DNA of 64,000 nucleotides from Streptosporangium lutulentum (GCF_030811455.1 NZ_JAUSQU010000001.1:1860001-1924000), one strand, 5' to 3'; positions 47,286-56,337 are shown, counted from the stretch's first letter. The notes: generated by a model from the sequence alone, not told the origin. Translations and numbers: made by a program.

Positions 47286-48245
47286 TCACCGATCGCGACG
47301 CCTTCGCAGGCCGCGTCTCCAGGCGAGCAGGGCGAACAGCCCCATGGAGATCCCTCCGGCGGTCGCGACCAGCGGGTCCGGCGGATCGAAGACCATCGCG
47401 AAACCGACGGTCTCCATGACCGCCATCACCGTGTAGATCGCGACCAGCCCGGTGCTTCTCGCGGCGGGATCGGCCACGATGTGATCGATCAAGGCCATGA
47501 CCAGCAAGGACACCAGCAGCCAGCCGGCGAAGTTGCCGATCGGCACCCCCCGGTAGGGGCCGGGATCGTGCCAGGTCCACAGGTTCAGCCGGATCATCTG
47601 CGGGTCAAGGAACAGGTCCCAGGCGGTGAGCGCCAGCGCCCCCAGCACGATCCGCCCCCTCCGGCTCCCGGGAGCCGCCGCCGCGGCCGTGGCGTGGGCC
47701 GCCAGCCCCATGCCGCCCCACGCCAGCGCGACGATCACCGGCACCCCGCCGAGCTGCGGCCGGAGCAGATCGCCGTAGCCGTAGTCGCCGAACGGCAGGC
47801 CCGTCCTGATCCCGATCCACTCGGCCGCGTAGCCGGTCGCGACCACGGCGCCGAACGCCGCGACCGCCCTGGGGAAGGTGTGGGCCGCGGTGGCGAAGGC
47901 CAGAGCGCCGGCCGCCAGGAGGAGCACGACCACGCTGGTCAGCCGGATCGGCTGCGGGTGAAGTCCCGTGGCGACCTGCGCGGCGACCATGGACAGGAGC
48001 AGCGTCCCGCCGAGCGCGCTCGCCGGGTGCGCGACCACCGCCGCCCGCAAACCGCCGGCCGTTCGCAAACCGCCGGCCGTTCGCAAACCGCCGGCCGTTC
48101 GCAAACCGTACGCCGCTCGTGGACCGTTTGTCGCCCGCGGGCCGATCGCCGTTCGCAGGGCGTCCGCGGTTCGCGGATCGTCCGGGGACGGCCTCTTCCA
48201 GATCGCGCGTCTCACAGCTCCGAGACCGAGACGTCCGCCGTTCAC
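47286..48245 (-). CDS. CruF-like carotenoid biosynthesis membrane protein (DUF422)
   Basis: A polytopic protein with about seven membrane helices: VVVLLLAAGALAFATAAHTFPRAVAAFGAVVATGYAAEWIGIRTGLPFGDYGYGDLLRPQLGGVPV is the DUF422/CruF core, with LTAWDLFLDPQMIRLNLWTW and GVPIGNFAGWLLVS. CruF enzymes hydrate the 1,2 end double bond of acyclic carotenoids, preparing them for glycosylation by GT2 enzymes. The start is uncertain: GTG 48245 and GTG 48215 precede a hexapeptide-repeat leader (GLRTAG), while GTG 48038 would begin right at the conserved part. The ORF is shown at its longest. Confidence 0.78.
   Translation of the reverse strand: MNGGRLGLGAVRRAIWKRPSPDDPRTADALRTAIGPRATNGPRAAYGLRTAGGLRTAGGLRTAGGLRAAVVAHPASALGGTLLLSMVAAQVATGLHPQPIRLTSVVVLLLAAGALAFATAAHTFPRAVAAFGAVVATGYAAEWIGIRTGLPFGDYGYGDLLRPQLGGVPVIVALAWGGMGLAAHATAAAAAPGSRRGRIVLGALALTAWDLFLDPQMIRLNLWTWHDPGPYRGVPIGNFAGWLLVSLLVMALIDHIVADPAARSTGLVAIYTVMAVMETVGFAMVFDPPDPLVATAGGISMGLFALLAWRRGLRRRRDR
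48042..48185 (-). repeat. Eight tandem 18-bp units encoding a hexapeptide repeat
   Basis: Units start at 48042, 48060, 48078, 48096, 48114, 48132, 48150 and 48168. Units 2 and 3 are identical, 1 and 4 nearly so, the last four degenerate. On the minus strand they encode GLRTAG-like hexapeptides at the N-terminus of the CruF-like ORF. This is an expandable minisatellite; it may be non-coding if the true start is GTG 48038. Confidence 0.85.
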
Positions 48246-48299
48246 CTCAGTGCTGTGCCCTCTGGAAGGTCAGTCCAGCGGCAGGCACCGGTCATGTTC
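48235..48299 (-). promoter_or_regulatory. 65-bp element at the CruF-like gene (copy B)
   Basis: Ungapped partner of 45536-45600 (46/65). It overlaps the earliest possible CruF-like start (GTG 48245), which argues that translation starts further downstream and that this element is regulatory. Confidence 0.5.
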
Positions 48300-48357
48300 G
48301 TTTCCGGATTCGTGGTGACCCCTGAGCCCGGCGGACGGAGCCGAGCCCGGCGCCCCC

Positions 48358-48425
48358 GCAGCGACATGTGACGGCCCGTCCCCACCGCACAGGGGACGTT
48401 ACGGGCAGGTCGCGGACTCTATGAA
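48358..48425 (+). repeat. 68-bp diverged direct repeat, copy X
   Basis: 55 of 68 bases match 50876-50943 in the same orientation, with nearly all differences being transitions; a further 20 bp align with a small gap. The conserved blocks are GCAGCGACATG, CACCGCA and ACGGGCA. On the minus strand the translation HRVRDLPV loosely recalls the zinc-finger region of ISL3-type transposases, so both copies may be transposase relics. Confidence 0.75.
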
Positions 48426-48445
48426 TTGCGGGACCTCCCACGTGC

Positions 48446-48543
48446 ACGAAGGCCCCGGTCCACTTAGGTTCTAGGGATCGTTGCAACACTTGATCCATTC
48501 AGGGGTTGCAGTGTTCGAGATCCGTAAGGACCGGGGCCTTCGT
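48446..48543. mobile_element. 98-bp element with perfect 16-bp terminal inverted repeats (MITE-like)
   Basis: ACGAAGGCCCCGGTCC (48446-48461) and its exact complement (48528-48543) enclose 66 bp containing TTGCAACACTTGATCC and TTGCAGTGTTCGAGATCC, imperfect internal copies. No ORF is present. It could be a miniature IS derivative or solo IS ends; being 19 bp past the stop of the metallohydrolase it might alternatively act as a terminator, though the loop is long for that. Confidence 0.5.
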
Positions 48544-48562
48544 CGTCACCGAGATCGACGGA

Positions 48563-50739
48563 TCAGCGGACGTAGACGGGCGAGGTCATCGCGACCATCG
48601 CCGCGTCGTACGGGCACAGGTTCGCGCCGAGGTCGATCGCTCCGCACAGCGGGGTCTGCTCGAGCAGGTCGTTGCCGAGACGCAGTTCGGCGCGCAACCA
48701 GCCCGGCTGGGCCGGGGCGGTGAACTCGATCGCCCGGTCGCGCGTGAGGTGCTGGTCGAGCAGCGTCTGGCCGTTGGCGAGGACGCGCAGCGAGCCGTCG
48801 GTGAGCGGGTCGAGCGAGCGCACGTGCAGCTTCTCGCCCGGGCGGACGTCGTCGCCGATGACGGGCACGAAACGCCCGTCGCGCTTGGCCTCGATCACGA
48901 GCGGGCGCCCGCCGACGGCCGGCGGCAGCGCGGACACGCTGGTGCGGCTGGCGCGCAGCGCCTCGAGCACGGCACCCTGCGAGCGGTTGCGCGCGAGCAC
49001 CCAGGTGGTGGGATAGCCGGCGCCCTGAGGCTGCCCGTACTGCGTCTGGGCGTCGCTGCCGCCGGTCAGGGCGACGCGTGCGCCACGCTGCAGCCAGCAG
49101 TCGAGGTAGTCCTCGGCGGCGCGGATGCTCGAGCTCGGGTTCCAGACCTCGACCGTGTCCGGCCGCACGTCGAACCCGTAGCCCCAGGTGAGCGTCGAGG
49201 CGTCGCAGCCGGCGAACTTCTTGGTGATCTTGGAGCCGGGGTGGTCGACCTGGAAGAGGCCGCCCTTCGCGCGCACCTCGTTCGCGAGCGCGTTGATCGC
49301 GGCGGCGGAACCGTCGCCGTTGCCGAGCAGCTTGTCCACGCCGAGCACGTGGGCGTCGCCCTTGACCTTGTCCTCGTAGCCGGGGATGGCGAGCACGCCG
49401 TGGCTGCCGGAGCCCGGCGCCTTCGCCGAGCGGACGTCGTTGTCGTCGGTGACCGCGAGGTAGTCGAGCCCGCGGCTGCCCGCCTCGGCGAAGCGCGAGC
49501 GGACGTCGACGCCCTGGCGGAACGGGTCGGCCGCGCTCGCGTCGTCGGTCCCGGCGCAGTAGACGTCGCTGGAGAAGCAGCTGTGGACGTTCAGGTCGCC
49601 CGCCAGCCAGCGGCCGCCCGTGGTGCTCAGATCGCCCTTGGGCGCCTTCGGCGAGCCCGCCTGCTTGCCGTCGTTGACCCAGATCGGGCTGGAGTACGCG
49701 ACCGGACGCCCGTCGCGGAGGACCCGGAGGAAGTACCAGGTGTCGTCGCCCGCCTTCAGCGAGGCGTTGCGTAGAAGCGGCGATCGGCCATCGCGCTCTT
49801 GATGTCCTTCTCGGTGTTGGACTTGGCCAGGACGACGGTCTTGGCGTACTGCGAGCCGCCCCAGTCGTCCGTGCGGTCGTGCCCCTTGTCCTCGGCGCCG
49901 ATCGCGCCGACGTGCCAGCCCTTGTCGAGCGCGTGGGCGTACCAGCCCTCGGGCGGGGCGTTGTGCCCGGGCGCCGAGCCGAAGTCGCCGCCGCCGTTGA
50001 AGACCTCGATGCCGGCCATCTGGTCGTCGGCCTTCGGGAAGTACTTGAAGTCCTCCCAGCCGAAGCCGAGGTCGCTGCGGACGTCGCACTTCAGCGGGCC
50101 GCACAGCGTCTTGTCGCCGGGGTGGTTGAACACCGCCAGGCCGTCCTTGCCGGTGGTCGTCAGCCAGTCGTAGAAGCGGTCCATCGCGATGGTGCCGCCG
50201 TCGGTCTCGGGCAGCGAGTTCTCGCGCGAGAAGTAGACGTTGATGTGGCCCATGCGGTCCGAGGTCCACTCGAACCCGCGGAAGCCGACGAAGTCCTTCG
50301 CGGGGTCGGTCGAGGCCTTGGCCTGATCGAGCTCCGCGTCCCACTTGCGCAGCGCGTCGAGCGGATTGACCGGATCGGCGTTCTGGCAGCTCGGCGCGAC
50401 CCGCGGGTCCAGGCACTCCTCGTTGAAGGTGAACGGCGAGTTGACGTTCGAGGTGTGCTCGCTCGAGCCGACGAAGTTCAGGTCGTGCTTGTCGCGCCCA
50501 GACGCGAAGTAGTCGGCGGGCCGGGAGCCGGGCCATCCGTCGGAGTAGCCGCTGTGCTCGTGCAGCGCGCCGATGAGCTCGCGCTCGCGGGGCGCACCGG
50601 GGTGCTGTGTCGCGGCGACCGGGGCCTTCTCGATATGAGCGTCGTCTGCCGCGCCGGAGGCCGCGAGAGCGGGGCTCGCGGCTGCTATGAGGGCGAGCGC
50701 GCCCGCGGCGGCGGTAGTGAACAGCGCGCGGATGCGCAT
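48563..50739 (-). pseudogene. CehA/McbA-type PHP metallohydrolase, frameshifted with apparent internal deletion
   Basis: Starts at ATG 50739 (GGAG 5 nt upstream) with a signal peptide (RIRALFTTAAAGALALIAAASPALA), then a PHP-like metal site ELIGALHEHSGYSDG, VGSSEHTSN and FNHPGDKTLCG. The frame ends with RRFYATPR-stop at 49756. The homologous protein resumes in another frame at about 49767 (RNASLKAGDDTWYFLRV) and continues with a second PHP-like domain (LAGDLNVHSCFSSDVYC, YLAVTDDNDVRS) to 48563. Family members carry roughly 60-100 residues between these parts, so a deletion with frame change, not just a single-base error, is likely. The intact enzymes are secreted phosphoesterases. Confidence 0.8.
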
Positions 50740-50783
50740 GTGTTCTCCGTCTGTTGGGTAGGGACGTCCTGCCTCGGAGGAGA

Positions 50784-50799
50784 GGTGGACCGGTCCACC
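50784..50799. promoter_or_regulatory. 16-bp perfect palindrome upstream of the CehA-type pseudogene
   Basis: GGTGGACCGGTCCACC lies 45 bp before the ATG at 50739. It could be an operator of the broken metallohydrolase gene or a hairpin in its leader. Confidence 0.45.
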
Positions 50800-50875
50800 C
50801 TTCACCCGGCCGATGGCCCCCGGATGGCCTGGACCTGAACGCCTGGCGAGGCTTTCTCGCACGGAATCGCGCCCC

Positions 50876-50943
50876 GCAGCGACATGCGGCGGTCCGCCCT
50901 CACCGCAGAGGAGACATCACGGGCAAGCCGCGGATTCTGTGAA
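50876..50943 (+). repeat. 68-bp diverged direct repeat, copy Y
   Basis: Partner of 48358-48425 (81% identical). The pair encloses the inverted-repeat element and the broken metallohydrolase, 2.5 kb in all. The divergence shows the event is old. Confidence 0.75.
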
Positions 50944-51020
50944 CCCGAACGGACCTCTGACGAATCGGGGCCAACGGGGATAGACCCCTGGACCGACTCC
51001 TCCGGCCCGATTGCGGCACT

Positions 51021-51215
51021 TCACGGGCGTGAATTTGACGACTCAGTCGGTCTTGGGTTGTTGGAGAGGTTGCCGGCCGGCTGCTCGACAGTGCGGGCAC
51101 CGATGATGGGGTGGACGGCGCGGGAACGTGACCTGACCCAGGCGAGGGCGACCTGCGATGAGGTGACGCCCAGTTCGTCGGCCACCGTCCGGACGGCCTT
51201 GGCGACGTTGAGGTC
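51021..51215 (-). pseudogene. 3' remnant of an aldo/keto reductase gene
   Basis: The minus strand reads NVAKAVRTVADELGVTSSQVALAWV, then HPIIGARTVEQPAGNL and a divergent tail to a stop at 51021. This is the conserved C-terminal helix and NADP-binding segment of aldo/keto reductases. The preceding ~270 residues are absent because the ABC ATPase gene ends at 51214. It marks the right junction of the scar zone. Confidence 0.8.
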
Positions 51216-52875
51216 AGCTCACTCCCATGGGGGTAGGCGGCGCCGCATGGGTGGTCAGGCGCGGGATCGCGGCGAGCAGTTCGCGGGTGTAGTCGTGCTG
51301 GGGATCGGCGAACACGGTGCGCACGTCACCGGACTCCAGCACCCGCCCGTCCCGCATCACCAGCACCCGGTCGCTCGCGTGGTAGACGACGCCGAGGTCG
51401 TGGGAGATGAACAGGTAGGCCACGCGCAGCCGGGTCTGAAGGTCGGCGAGCAGGTCGAGGATCTGCGCCTGCACCGAGACGTCCAGTGCGGACACCGGCT
51501 CGTCGCAGACGATGACCTCCGGCTCGGCTGCCAGCGCCCGGGCGATGGCCACCCGCTGCCGCTGCCCGCCGGACAGCTCCAGCGGCCGCCGCCGCAGGTA
51601 CCCGGCGTCGAGCGCGACCAGCTCGAGCAGCTCGACGGTGCGGTCTCGGCGGCGGGTGCCGCGCGGGTATCCGGCGACGCCGAGCGCCTCGCCGATGACT
51701 CTGTCCACGGTGTACCGCGGGTCGAAGGAGCTGAGCGGATCCTGGTACACGATCTGCAGCCGGCGCCTGTGGGCGCGCCGCTGCTCGGAGGTAAGCGCGG
51801 TCCACGCGGTGCCGTCGACGAGCACGTCGCCGGCGTCCGGCGTCTCCAGGCCGAGCAGCAGCCGGGCGGTGGTGCTCTTCCCGGAACCGGACTCTCCCAC
51901 GATGCCCAGCGTCTCGCCGGCCCGTAAAGTCAGCGAGACGTCCTCGACCGCGACGCGCGCGACGCCGTCCGGCCCGGGGAACGACTTACGCAGCCCGACG
52001 GCCGCCAGGACGGGCTCCAAGCCCGGCGCCGGGCCGGGGTCCGGGACCGCTACGGACGCCGAAGCCGCGGGCCGCTCCACCGCGGACAGACGGGTGCCCT
52101 TGGCGTGCGCCGACGGTACGGCCGCCAGCAGCGCCTTGGTGTAGGGGTGTTGCGGATCCTGCAGCACGGCCTCGGTGCTGCCGGCCTCGACGATCCGCCC
52201 GTCCTTCATGACCGCGACCCGGTCGGCCAGCCGGGCGACCACCGCCAGGTCGTGGCTGACGATCAGCAGACCGCTGCGGTTGCCCTTGAGCGAGCCGAGC
52301 AGGTCGAGCACCTGCAGGGCCACGGTCGCGTCCAGCGCGGTGGTCGGCTCATCCGCCAGCAGCAGGTCCGGGTCGCACGCGATCGCCGAGGCGATCAGCG
52401 CCCGCTGGCGCAGCCCGCCGGACAATTGGTGCGGATACTGGGCGGCCCGCACCTCGGGCTCCGGCACTCCGACCGAAGTCAGCAGTTCGTGTACCCGCGC
52501 GGCCCGCTCAGCACGGTTCAGTGCGGTGTGCAGCGTCAGCGGTTCGGCGATCTCCCGGCCCACCGGGCGCAGCGGGTCGAGCGAGGCCAGCGCGTCCTGC
52601 AGCACGAAGCCGATCCGCGCCCCGCGCACCCGCCGCCAGGTCCGGTCGGTGAAGCCGGTGACGTCGGTACCGTGGAATCGCAGCCGGTCGGCGTGCACTC
52701 GGGCGCCGTACCCGGTGAGGCCGACCAGGGTACGGGTCGTCACGCTCTTGCCGGAGCCCGACTCCCCCACCAGCGCAAGGCACTCCCCGCGCTGCAGGGC
52801 GAAGGAGACTCCGTCGACGACCCTGGTGCCGTGGAATGCGACGGTCAGCCCGGCGACGTCGAGCAGGCTGCTCAT
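51214..52875 (-). CDS. ABC transporter fused ATPase (DppD-DppF fusion), organosulfur locus
   Basis: A 553-aa tandem ATPase. Half 1 (about 1-265): GESGSGKSVTTRTLVGL, LQDALASLDPLRP, LSGGLRQRALIA, LLADEPTTALD. Half 2 (about 290-545): GESGSGKSTTARLL, YQDPLSSFDPRY, LSGGQRQRVAIARALA, VICDEPVSALD. ATG 52875 has GGGAG 6 nt upstream and overlaps the permease stop (ATGA). It drives import of a peptide-like, probably sulfur-containing, solute. The stop abuts the aldo/keto reductase remnant. Confidence 0.93.
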   Translation of the reverse strand: MSSLLDVAGLTVAFHGTRVVDGVSFALQRGECLALVGESGSGKSVTTRTLVGLTGYGARVHADRLRFHGTDVTGFTDRTWRRVRGARIGFVLQDALASLDPLRPVGREIAEPLTLHTALNRAERAARVHELLTSVGVPEPEVRAAQYPHQLSGGLRQRALIASAIACDPDLLLADEPTTALDATVALQVLDLLGSLKGNRSGLLIVSHDLAVVARLADRVAVMKDGRIVEAGSTEAVLQDPQHPYTKALLAAVPSAHAKGTRLSAVERPAASASVAVPDPGPAPGLEPVLAAVGLRKSFPGPDGVARVAVEDVSLTLRAGETLGIVGESGSGKSTTARLLLGLETPDAGDVLVDGTAWTALTSEQRRAHRRRLQIVYQDPLSSFDPRYTVDRVIGEALGVAGYPRGTRRRDRTVELLELVALDAGYLRRRPLELSGGQRQRVAIARALAAEPEVIVCDEPVSALDVSVQAQILDLLADLQTRLRVAYLFISHDLGVVYHASDRVLVMRDGRVLESGDVRTVFADPQHDYTRELLAAIPRLTTHAAPPTPMGVS

Positions 52876-53726
52876 GTGGTTCTCCCTTCGGAGCGGCGGC
52901 GCAGTTCGCGGCCGAGCACGGTGATGGACAGCACGGTCAGCGTGATCGCCACACCCGGCACAGCCACCAAGAGCCAGTCGTTGGAGATGTACTGGAGGCC
53001 GTTGGAGAGCATGTCGCCCCACTCGGCAGCCGGCGGCTCGGTCCCCAGCCCGAGGAAGCTCAGCGCGGCGCCGGCGCTGATCGCGGTGCCGATCCCGATG
53101 GTGGACAGCACCAGCACCGGCCGGATCGCGTTGGGCAGAACGTGCCGCCAGACCACCGTGGAGCGCCGAATGCCCAGCCCCGTCGCCGCCTCGACGAAGG
53201 TGGATCGGCGCACGATGTGCGTCTGCGCCCGTACGATCCTCGCGTAGGACGGGATGCTGGCGAACGCGACGGCGAACATCGCGTTGGTGCTGCCGGCACC
53301 GGCCAGTGTGATGACCACCAGCGCCAGCAGCAGTTCCGGTACGGACAGCACGACGTCGATCAGCCGCATGATGAGACTCTCGGTCAATCGGCTGCCCAAT
53401 CCGGCGATCAGCCCCAGCACGGTGCCGCCGGCGACCGCGATCGCCGTCGCCCCCAGCCCCATCACCAGCGAGGGACGGGCCCCGTAGACCATCCGGCTGA
53501 GCACGTCGCGGCCGGATTCGTCGGTACCGAGCAGGTGGCCGGCGCGGGGCGACAGGAACGCCCCGTCGATACCGATCTCCAGGGGGTCGTGCGGGGCCAG
53601 AAGTTGTGGCACGAGGGCGGCGGCCACGACGACGGCCGCGAACAGCCCGGCCAGGATCAGCCCGGGGCGCGGCCGGATGCGGCCCGCCCGCGGCAGCGCC
53701 GCGACCGTGGCGGTCAACGCGCTCAC
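52872..53726 (-). CDS. ABC transporter permease (DppC-like), organosulfur locus
   Basis: A 284-aa membrane subunit: N-terminal anchor, LGTDESGRDVLSRMVYGARPSLVMG, and the EAA loop EAATGLGIRRSTVVWRHVLPNAIRP. The GTG start at 53726 overlaps the previous permease stop (GTGA). It pairs with the B-type subunit in the same operon. Confidence 0.92.
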   Translation of the reverse strand: MSALTATVAALPRAGRIRPRPGLILAGLFAAVVVAAALVPQLLAPHDPLEIGIDGAFLSPRAGHLLGTDESGRDVLSRMVYGARPSLVMGLGATAIAVAGGTVLGLIAGLGSRLTESLIMRLIDVVLSVPELLLALVVITLAGAGSTNAMFAVAFASIPSYARIVRAQTHIVRRSTFVEAATGLGIRRSTVVWRHVLPNAIRPVLVLSTIGIGTAISAGAALSFLGLGTEPPAAEWGDMLSNGLQYISNDWLLVAVPGVAITLTVLSITVLGRELRRRSEGRTT

Positions 53727-54703
53727 CGGGTCACCAGCCTCGGGTCGATGAGCGTGTACGCGATGTCCACCAGCAAGTTCACCACGACGTACACGAAGGC
53801 GGCGAAGACCACCAGCCCCAATACCATCGGGATGTCCTTCGTGGTAACCGCGGAGAGCATCAGCTGCCCCACTCCCTGGCGGACGAACAGCGTCTCGGTG
53901 ATGACCGCGCCGCCCAGCAGACCGCCGACCACGAAGCCGGACATCGTGACGATCTGCACCAGCGCATGGCGCAGGGCATGCCGTACCCGGACCGCGGTGT
54001 CCCGCATGCCGCGGCTGCGGGCGGTGAGGATGAACGGCTGCTCCAGCACCTCCTCCAGTTCGCTGCGCAGCACCTGGGCGAGCACCGCGCCGATCGGCAA
54101 CGCCAGGGTGAGCGTCGGCAGGACCAGCGCGCGCGGCCCGTCGTTCCCGGAGACGGGAAAGACCTTGAGGGTGAACGAGAAGATGATGAGCAGCACAATG
54201 CCGATCACGAAGGTCGGCGTCGAGGACAGCGTCAGCTCCACTCCGGAGGCGATCGACCGCCACGGCCGCCGCCGCGCGGTCAACACCGCCACCGTGATCG
54301 CCAGCAGCACCGCCACCACGGCCGCGGACACCGCGAGCTGGACGGTCTGGCCGAGCTGCTCGGTGATCGCCTGGCTCACCTCGATCCGCTGCTGGTAAGA
54401 CTGGCCCAGGTCGCCGTGGAGCAGGCGACCGATGTAGTCCAGATACTGGTGGTAGAGGGGCTGGTCCAGGCCGAGGTCGCGGCGGACCTGGTCCAGCAAC
54501 TCCTTCGTCGGGTTGGCGCCCTGGCCTGCCACGGTGGACAGCGCGGCATCGCCCGCGGTGACGTGCAGCGCGATGAAGCTGAGCGTGGCCGCGCCCCACA
54601 GAACCCCCACCCCGGCGATCAGCCGTACCCCGATCCGTTTGGCGATGGCGACCGCGGTGGGGTGCCCGGCGAGCCGGGTCGTCGTCGCGCCGCGGGCGGT
54701 CAT
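53723..54703 (-). CDS. ABC transporter permease (DppB-like), organosulfur locus
   Basis: A 326-aa membrane subunit with a first span followed by a large extracytoplasmic loop (VTAGDAALSTVAGQGANP, LGLDQPLYHQYLDYIGRLLHGDLGQS) and the EAA loop TARSRGMRDTAVRVRHALRHALVQ. ATG 54703 overlaps the SBP stop (ATGA); the in-frame extension to 54787 lies inside the SBP gene and was rejected. Confidence 0.92.
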   Translation of the reverse strand: MTARGATTTRLAGHPTAVAIAKRIGVRLIAGVGVLWGAATLSFIALHVTAGDAALSTVAGQGANPTKELLDQVRRDLGLDQPLYHQYLDYIGRLLHGDLGQSYQQRIEVSQAITEQLGQTVQLAVSAAVVAVLLAITVAVLTARRRPWRSIASGVELTLSSTPTFVIGIVLLIIFSFTLKVFPVSGNDGPRALVLPTLTLALPIGAVLAQVLRSELEEVLEQPFILTARSRGMRDTAVRVRHALRHALVQIVTMSGFVVGGLLGGAVITETLFVRQGVGQLMLSAVTTKDIPMVLGLVVFAAFVYVVVNLLVDIAYTLIDPRLVTR

Positions 54704-56337
54704 TTCGTGAGCCACGCGTAGGTGAACACGGGCGTGGCATGCGACGTGTCCGTGATGACGCCCCGCAGCTTCTTGCTCGTGGCCCACAACACCGAGTTGT
54801 CATAGATCGGGACACCGGGCACCAGGTCGACCAGCCGCTGCTGGACCTTGCCGTACAGGTCCTGGAGTTTCGCGCCGTCGGTGGTCTGACGGGCCTGTTC
54901 CAGCCATCCGTCGATCTGGGGGTCGGAGAGGTGGGACAGGTTCTGCCCGAGGCGCTTCTCGTTGGGGATGCTCTCCGTCGCGTACTTGATGTAGAGCACG
55001 TCCGGCGTGTTGGTGTGCCAGACCCCGGAGAGGAGGTCGTAGTCGCCGGCGTACCGCAGCGTGGTGATCTGCGTGAGGGGCAACAGGTTCACATTCACCT
55101 TGAAGCCGACCGCCTTGGCCTGTGCCTGGATCAGGTTGTAGATCGGGCTGACCGTGGCCGTCTGGGTCACCGGCAACTGCGCCTCCAGGACCTTGCCGTC
55201 CTTGGTGCGGTAACCGTCGGCGTCGCGCCCGGTCCAGCCGGCCTGGTCGAGGAGCTGGTTGGCCTTCGCGGTGTCGTACCCCGGGAACTTCGCGTTCGGA
55301 TCGTAAAACTGGGTGACCCGGTCGAGGAAACCGGTCGCCGGTTGCCGCTGTCCGAACCCGATCGTCTGGATGATCGCCGGCACGTTGATGGATGCGGCGA
55401 AAGCCTGGCGGACCTTGATGTCGTCGAACGGCGCGCGGGAGAGGTTGAAGTCGAAGGTGAACGGCCAGCCGATCCGGTTGTTGTTGTGGAAATCCAGGTC
55501 GGGGTTGGACTTCACAGCCTGCGCGTTCTGCGCCGGCAGATAGCCGGTGGCCTGGTACTGGCCGCTGACCAGCGAGTTGAAGCGCACCGCGTCCTGGCCC
55601 ACCCAGTCGACCTTGATGCCGTCGAGATATGCGGGACCGGTGTGCTTGAACAGGTCGGGCGGCCAGTTGTAGTCGGCCCGGCGGGCGAAGGTGACGCTCT
55701 GGTTCTTGGTGTAGCCGGTCAGCACGAACGGGCCGGAGCCGACCGGGTGCTCGCACAGTTGCGCCGGAGTCTTTTCCTTGATCGCCTTGGGCGACTCCAT
55801 CCCGAGCCAGCCCTGGGCCAGCACCGTCAGGAACGGGACGTACGGCCGGGACAGATGCACTTCGAGCGTGTGGTCGTCGATGATTTTGCTGTCCTTGTAC
55901 GGCGCGATGTACGGGCCGGCCAGTGGGGAGCGGGTCGCAGGGTCGAGCATGTGCTCGAAGTTGGTGACGACCGCCCGCGCGTCGAACACGGCCCCGTCGC
56001 TGAAGGTCACGCCCTTACGCAGATGGAAGGTGTAGGTCCGGGCGTCGGGCGAAATCTCCCAGGAGGTGGCCAGCCACGGCGACGGGTTGCCCTTCTCGTC
56101 GAGGTAGACCAGGTTGTCGGTGAGGATGTGCCCGAAGATCTGCTCCACGTCGGAGGAGATCGCGTGCGGATCGAGGCACAGCGGATCGAGTGACATCGAC
56201 AGGTTCAGGGTGCCGCCGTGCACCGGTTGATTGGAGCCGATGTCGGTGACGCCCTGGGTGGCGCCTCCGCAGGCCGTCAGCAACGACAGGCCGGCCAGCG
56301 CGGTGATCAGGCGCCGGATGGTTCTCGGGGGGAACAA
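54700..56337 (-). CDS. ABC transporter substrate-binding lipoprotein, organosulfur locus
   Basis: A 545-aa family-5 solute-binding protein. TTG 56337 is chosen because GAGGAG lies 6 nt upstream and the lipoprotein signal (RTIRRLITALAGLSLLTAC) starts there; the longer open frame to 56589 is Arg/Pro-rich. Family features: FHLRKGVTFSDGAVFDARAVVTNFEHM, SGPFVLTGYTKNQSVTF and DIKVRQAFAASIN. A cysteine leader peptide 350 nt upstream and the SsuD/SfnB neighbours suggest its ligand is an organosulfur compound, perhaps a thioether, sulfone or glutathione-like peptide. Confidence 0.92.
   Translation of the reverse strand: MFPPRTIRRLITALAGLSLLTACGGATQGVTDIGSNQPVHGGTLNLSMSLDPLCLDPHAISSDVEQIFGHILTDNLVYLDEKGNPSPWLATSWEISPDARTYTFHLRKGVTFSDGAVFDARAVVTNFEHMLDPATRSPLAGPYIAPYKDSKIIDDHTLEVHLSRPYVPFLTVLAQGWLGMESPKAIKEKTPAQLCEHPVGSGPFVLTGYTKNQSVTFARRADYNWPPDLFKHTGPAYLDGIKVDWVGQDAVRFNSLVSGQYQATGYLPAQNAQAVKSNPDLDFHNNNRIGWPFTFDFNLSRAPFDDIKVRQAFAASINVPAIIQTIGFGQRQPATGFLDRVTQFYDPNAKFPGYDTAKANQLLDQAGWTGRDADGYRTKDGKVLEAQLPVTQTATVSPIYNLIQAQAKAVGFKVNVNLLPLTQITTLRYAGDYDLLSGVWHTNTPDVLYIKYATESIPNEKRLGQNLSHLSDPQIDGWLEQARQTTDGAKLQDLYGKVQQRLVDLVPGVPIYDNSVLWATSKKLRGVITDTSHATPVFTYAWLTK

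Noticed and set aside
48042..48113. CRISPR-like array
   Set aside because: The units are contiguous 18-bp repeats without spacers, coding in the CruF-like frame.
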